DNA from: Methanomicrobiales archaeon HGW-Methanomicrobiales-2
Lineage (GTDB): Archaea; Halobacteriota; Methanomicrobia; Methanomicrobiales; Methanoculleaceae
Length of the DNA stretch: 64,000 nt
Direction of reading: 5' to 3'
NCBI GenBank assembly: GCA_002839645.1
Contig: PGYL01000008.1
Coordinates: 28,432 to 92,431 of the forward strand
Shown piece after piece: positions 62,290 to 64,000 of the stretch. The translations under genes were made by a program, and so were the position numbers. Numbering within the stretch: the first letter of the stretch is position 1; each line of letters starts with the position of its first letter. The notes under the pieces are model-generated. The model made no database searches and was not told the origin of the DNA. It worked only from the letters and a program-made list of their open reading frames with translations.

Positions 62290-62970
62290 TCACGCTCTCT
62301 CCACCTTCCACCGTATGAGCAGACCTTCATCGAGCCTGACGGCCTCGATGATGCGTAACCGTGCAAAATCCGCTTCCCGGAGGAAACCGGTTCCGTCGGC
62401 AGGCGTGGGGGTGTCCTTCCCGCCGATGACGATGTTGCCGACGAACGTCTGGAGTTCGTCGACGAGCCCCTGCGCAAAAAGCGCCCAGATCAGGGTCCCG
62501 CCCCCCTCGACCATCAGGCGCCGGACACCCTGCCGGTACAACTCATCGAGCAGGATCCCGAGATCGACGGTCTCGTCGCCGGCGAGGACGACGGTGGCGT
62601 GCTGCCGGAGGGTTTCCACCGTTTCCGGGAGCGCCTCACGTGAGACGGCGACGACACGCTTCCCGCTTCCCTTCTGGAGGATATCCGCATCCAGGGGGAT
62701 CCTCCCTCTGCTGTCCACCACGACGCGGATGGGGTTCTCACCCTCTCCGGCCGCTCTCCGCCCGGCGCGGAGTTCCGGAGACTTGACGGTGAGGGAGGGG
62801 TTGTCGGCGAGCACGGTGCCGATGCCGACCATGATGGCATCGCTCTCTGCCTTTATCCGGTCGACCCGTGAGTAATCTTCGTTACCTGAGATTCTCACCT
62901 GCCGCCGCTCTCTTGTTGAGATCTTCCCGTCAGCACTCATGGCGATGTTGACGAAGACAAACGGGCGCAT
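62290..62970 (-). CDS. 2,5-Diamino-6-(ribosylamino)pyrimidinone 5'-phosphate reductase
   Basis: A 226-residue RibD C-terminal-like reductase. In archaea it reduces the ribosyl side chain before deamination in riboflavin biosynthesis, feeding FAD/FMN and coenzyme F420. Motifs: VFVNIAMSADGKISTRER, DAIMVGIGTVLADNPSLTV, RVVVDSRGRIPLDA and LMVEGGGTLIWALFAQGLVDE. The length equals archaeal ArfC/RIB7-type enzymes. Single gene on the minus strand. Confidence 0.93.
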   Translation of the reverse strand: MRPFVFVNIAMSADGKISTRERRQVRISGNEDYSRVDRIKAESDAIMVGIGTVLADNPSLTVKSPELRAGRRAAGEGENPIRVVVDSRGRIPLDADILQKGSGKRVVAVSREALPETVETLRQHATVVLAGDETVDLGILLDELYRQGVRRLMVEGGGTLIWALFAQGLVDELQTFVGNIVIGGKDTPTPADGTGFLREADFARLRIIEAVRLDEGLLIRWKVERA

Positions 62971-63189
62971 ATTCTAGGGTTAAACGACGATCTTCATATA
63001 TGCTCCCCTCCGGAGGCGGTAGGGGTCTGTCACGGCCTTCTCAGCCCCTCTTCGCGGATCGGGGAAATGTTTGGTATTTACTCCCCGGACTCAGAAAATT
63101 ATACTTCTTTTCCGGAAAAATTATTTATTCTGCCCCGTAAAATTCCGAATGGCTTAAATACGCCTTCCGGGATACTCTCTGTATCCGCT

Positions 63190-64000
63190 ATGTCCCTAAA
63201 CCGGTGCTTCATGAGCCGTTTCCGACAAGACCTCTTCACCGGGACGGATATCGTCAAGATGATTGTGGTTGTGTCGTTTTCGGCGATATCACTCATGCTG
63301 ACAGCTGTTGCACCGGATTACAACGCTTACCCGGTCTCTCCCCTGATATACTGTATCCCCATTCTCTTTGCCGCCCTCTGGTTCCCCCGGCGGAGGCTCC
63401 TGGTGACCACGCTCCTGGTTGCCGGGTTTGTACTCATCCGGACATATCTGTCGGTCCTCGGCTTTACCATAGATCCGGTGATGACGGGGTTGCACACGAT
63501 GCTCTTCTTCTGGGTCTTTGGGGCCACGATGCTCTTCTCACAGAACTCCCACCTGACCCTCTCCCGGTGCAGGCAGATCGTCGAAGATACCCGCGACGCA
63601 AAGTTCCTCTGTGACCCCAAGACCCTCCAGCTGCTCTGCGCCAGCAGACGGTGTGCCGATATACTCGGCTACGCGCCCCAGGAACTCGTCGGCATCCCGG
63701 CCGACGAGTTCTGGGCGGATGAGGCCGACAGGGCCAGGTTCGTCGAGGAGATGAGGCGGGAAGGCTACATCGGCAATATGGAGGTGAGCATATGTGCGCA
63801 CAACGGCGACGCCCGTATGGTCCTCCTCTCCTGCCGGGCGCTGGTCCCCGAGAACCTCTTCGAGTGCACGGTCGTGGATACCGGCAGGCTTCAGGGTGAG
63901 AATGCCGAGCTCCTGCAGTCGAACGGACGCCTGATGGAACTCATCCAGCAGTCAAACGATATCTTCTTCATGCAGGATGACTCGGGCCGCATCCTGCACT
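63190..64000 (+). CDS. Membrane-bound PAS-domain sensor protein (probable histidine kinase), 3' end outside window
   Basis: The frame is open from the ATG at 63190 to the window edge (270 codons); no stop is reached. Four hydrophobic segments occupy residues 22-115 (MIVVVSFSAISLMLTAV, LIYCIPILFAALWF, LLVTTLLVAGFVLI, HTMLFFWVFGATMLF). A PAS domain follows (CRQIVEDTRDAKFLCDPKT, ADILGYAPQELVGIPADEFW), and a second PAS begins at QQSNDIFFMQDDSGRILH. Methanomicrobiales have many histidine kinases of this layout. The output domain cannot be seen. A TATA-like CTTAAATAC lies about 35 bp before the ATG. Confidence 0.8.
   Translation, partial: MSLNRCFMSRFRQDLFTGTDIVKMIVVVSFSAISLMLTAVAPDYNAYPVSPLIYCIPILFAALWFPRRRLLVTTLLVAGFVLIRTYLSVLGFTIDPVMTGLHTMLFFWVFGATMLFSQNSHLTLSRCRQIVEDTRDAKFLCDPKTLQLLCASRRCADILGYAPQELVGIPADEFWADEADRARFVEEMRREGYIGNMEVSICAHNGDARMVLLSCRALVPENLFECTVVDTGRLQGENAELLQSNGRLMELIQQSNDIFFMQDDSGRILH

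Noticed and set aside
1..64000. tRNA or rRNA genes
   Set aside because: No T-loop/acceptor-stem pattern was recognised in the intergenic stretches read, and no rRNA-like sequence; a covariance-model scan would settle it.

Overview
The window is a piece of a methanogenic archaeal chromosome. It carries the methyl-coenzyme M reductase activation cluster (component A2 with Mmp3, 5, 6, 7, 15 and 17). It also carries archaeal lipid and information-processing genes: G1P dehydrogenase, PriS, GINS, RadB, aIF2-alpha, S27e, L44e, Nop10 and an archaeal-type ProS. High G+C, TATA-box promoters and family content point to Methanomicrobiales, most like Methanoculleus. That genus call is inference from gene content, not from a search. 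No rRNA, tRNA, CRISPR array or intact insertion sequence was seen. The window cuts into a MetE-like gene at the left edge and a PAS-domain sensor gene at the right edge.

Layout. 1-11 kb holds housekeeping genes: methionine synthase, a KaiC-like protein, an acyl-CoA ligase, an S41 protease, a strongly enlarged CDC48 ATPase, LarC, RadB and DapF. 11.2-21.8 kb is an accessory region. It contains secreted proteins (two with AT-rich coding sequence), a membrane-anchored double winged-helix regulator, three tandem ABC-2 permeases without an ATPase, a duplicated small membrane-anchored protein, and structured or repeated promoter and leader elements. 22-33 kb holds R15P isomerase, then a HAD protein and the tightly packed Mcr-activation operon, ending in an AhpD-like CxxC protein and asparagine synthase. 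33-36 kb holds a DUF1614 protein, an intact but motif-less ABC 'ATPase', a rhodanese and an RDD protein. 36-44.4 kb is on the minus strand apart from one DraG-like gene. It holds the translation cluster L44e-S27e-aIF2-alpha-Nop10-PAC2, the replication/tRNA-modification cluster UPF0058-Elp3-PriS-GINS, and the G1P dehydrogenase pair. 44-64 kb is mixed metabolism: ProS, DUF362, MntP, a fused putrescine-forming enzyme, TMEM175, nitroreductase, MFS, an SDR remnant, a 2-oxoacid:ferredoxin oxidoreductase, a sugar epimerase, GltB-like, a riboflavin/F420-pathway reductase and a sensor kinase start.

Most notable points: (1) CDC48 carries about eight degenerate copies of its own AAA lid motif inside the second ATPase module. 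(2) The accessory region shows a promoter motif shared by three transcription units, next to a membrane-bound regulator gene, and two transcripts that seem to begin with the same hairpin. (3) Three ABC-2 permeases lack an ATPase, and the one lone ABC-ATPase-like gene in the window has lost its key residues. (4) One polypeptide carries both enzymes that turn agmatine into putrescine. (5) nop10 is a 55-codon gene that is easily missed.
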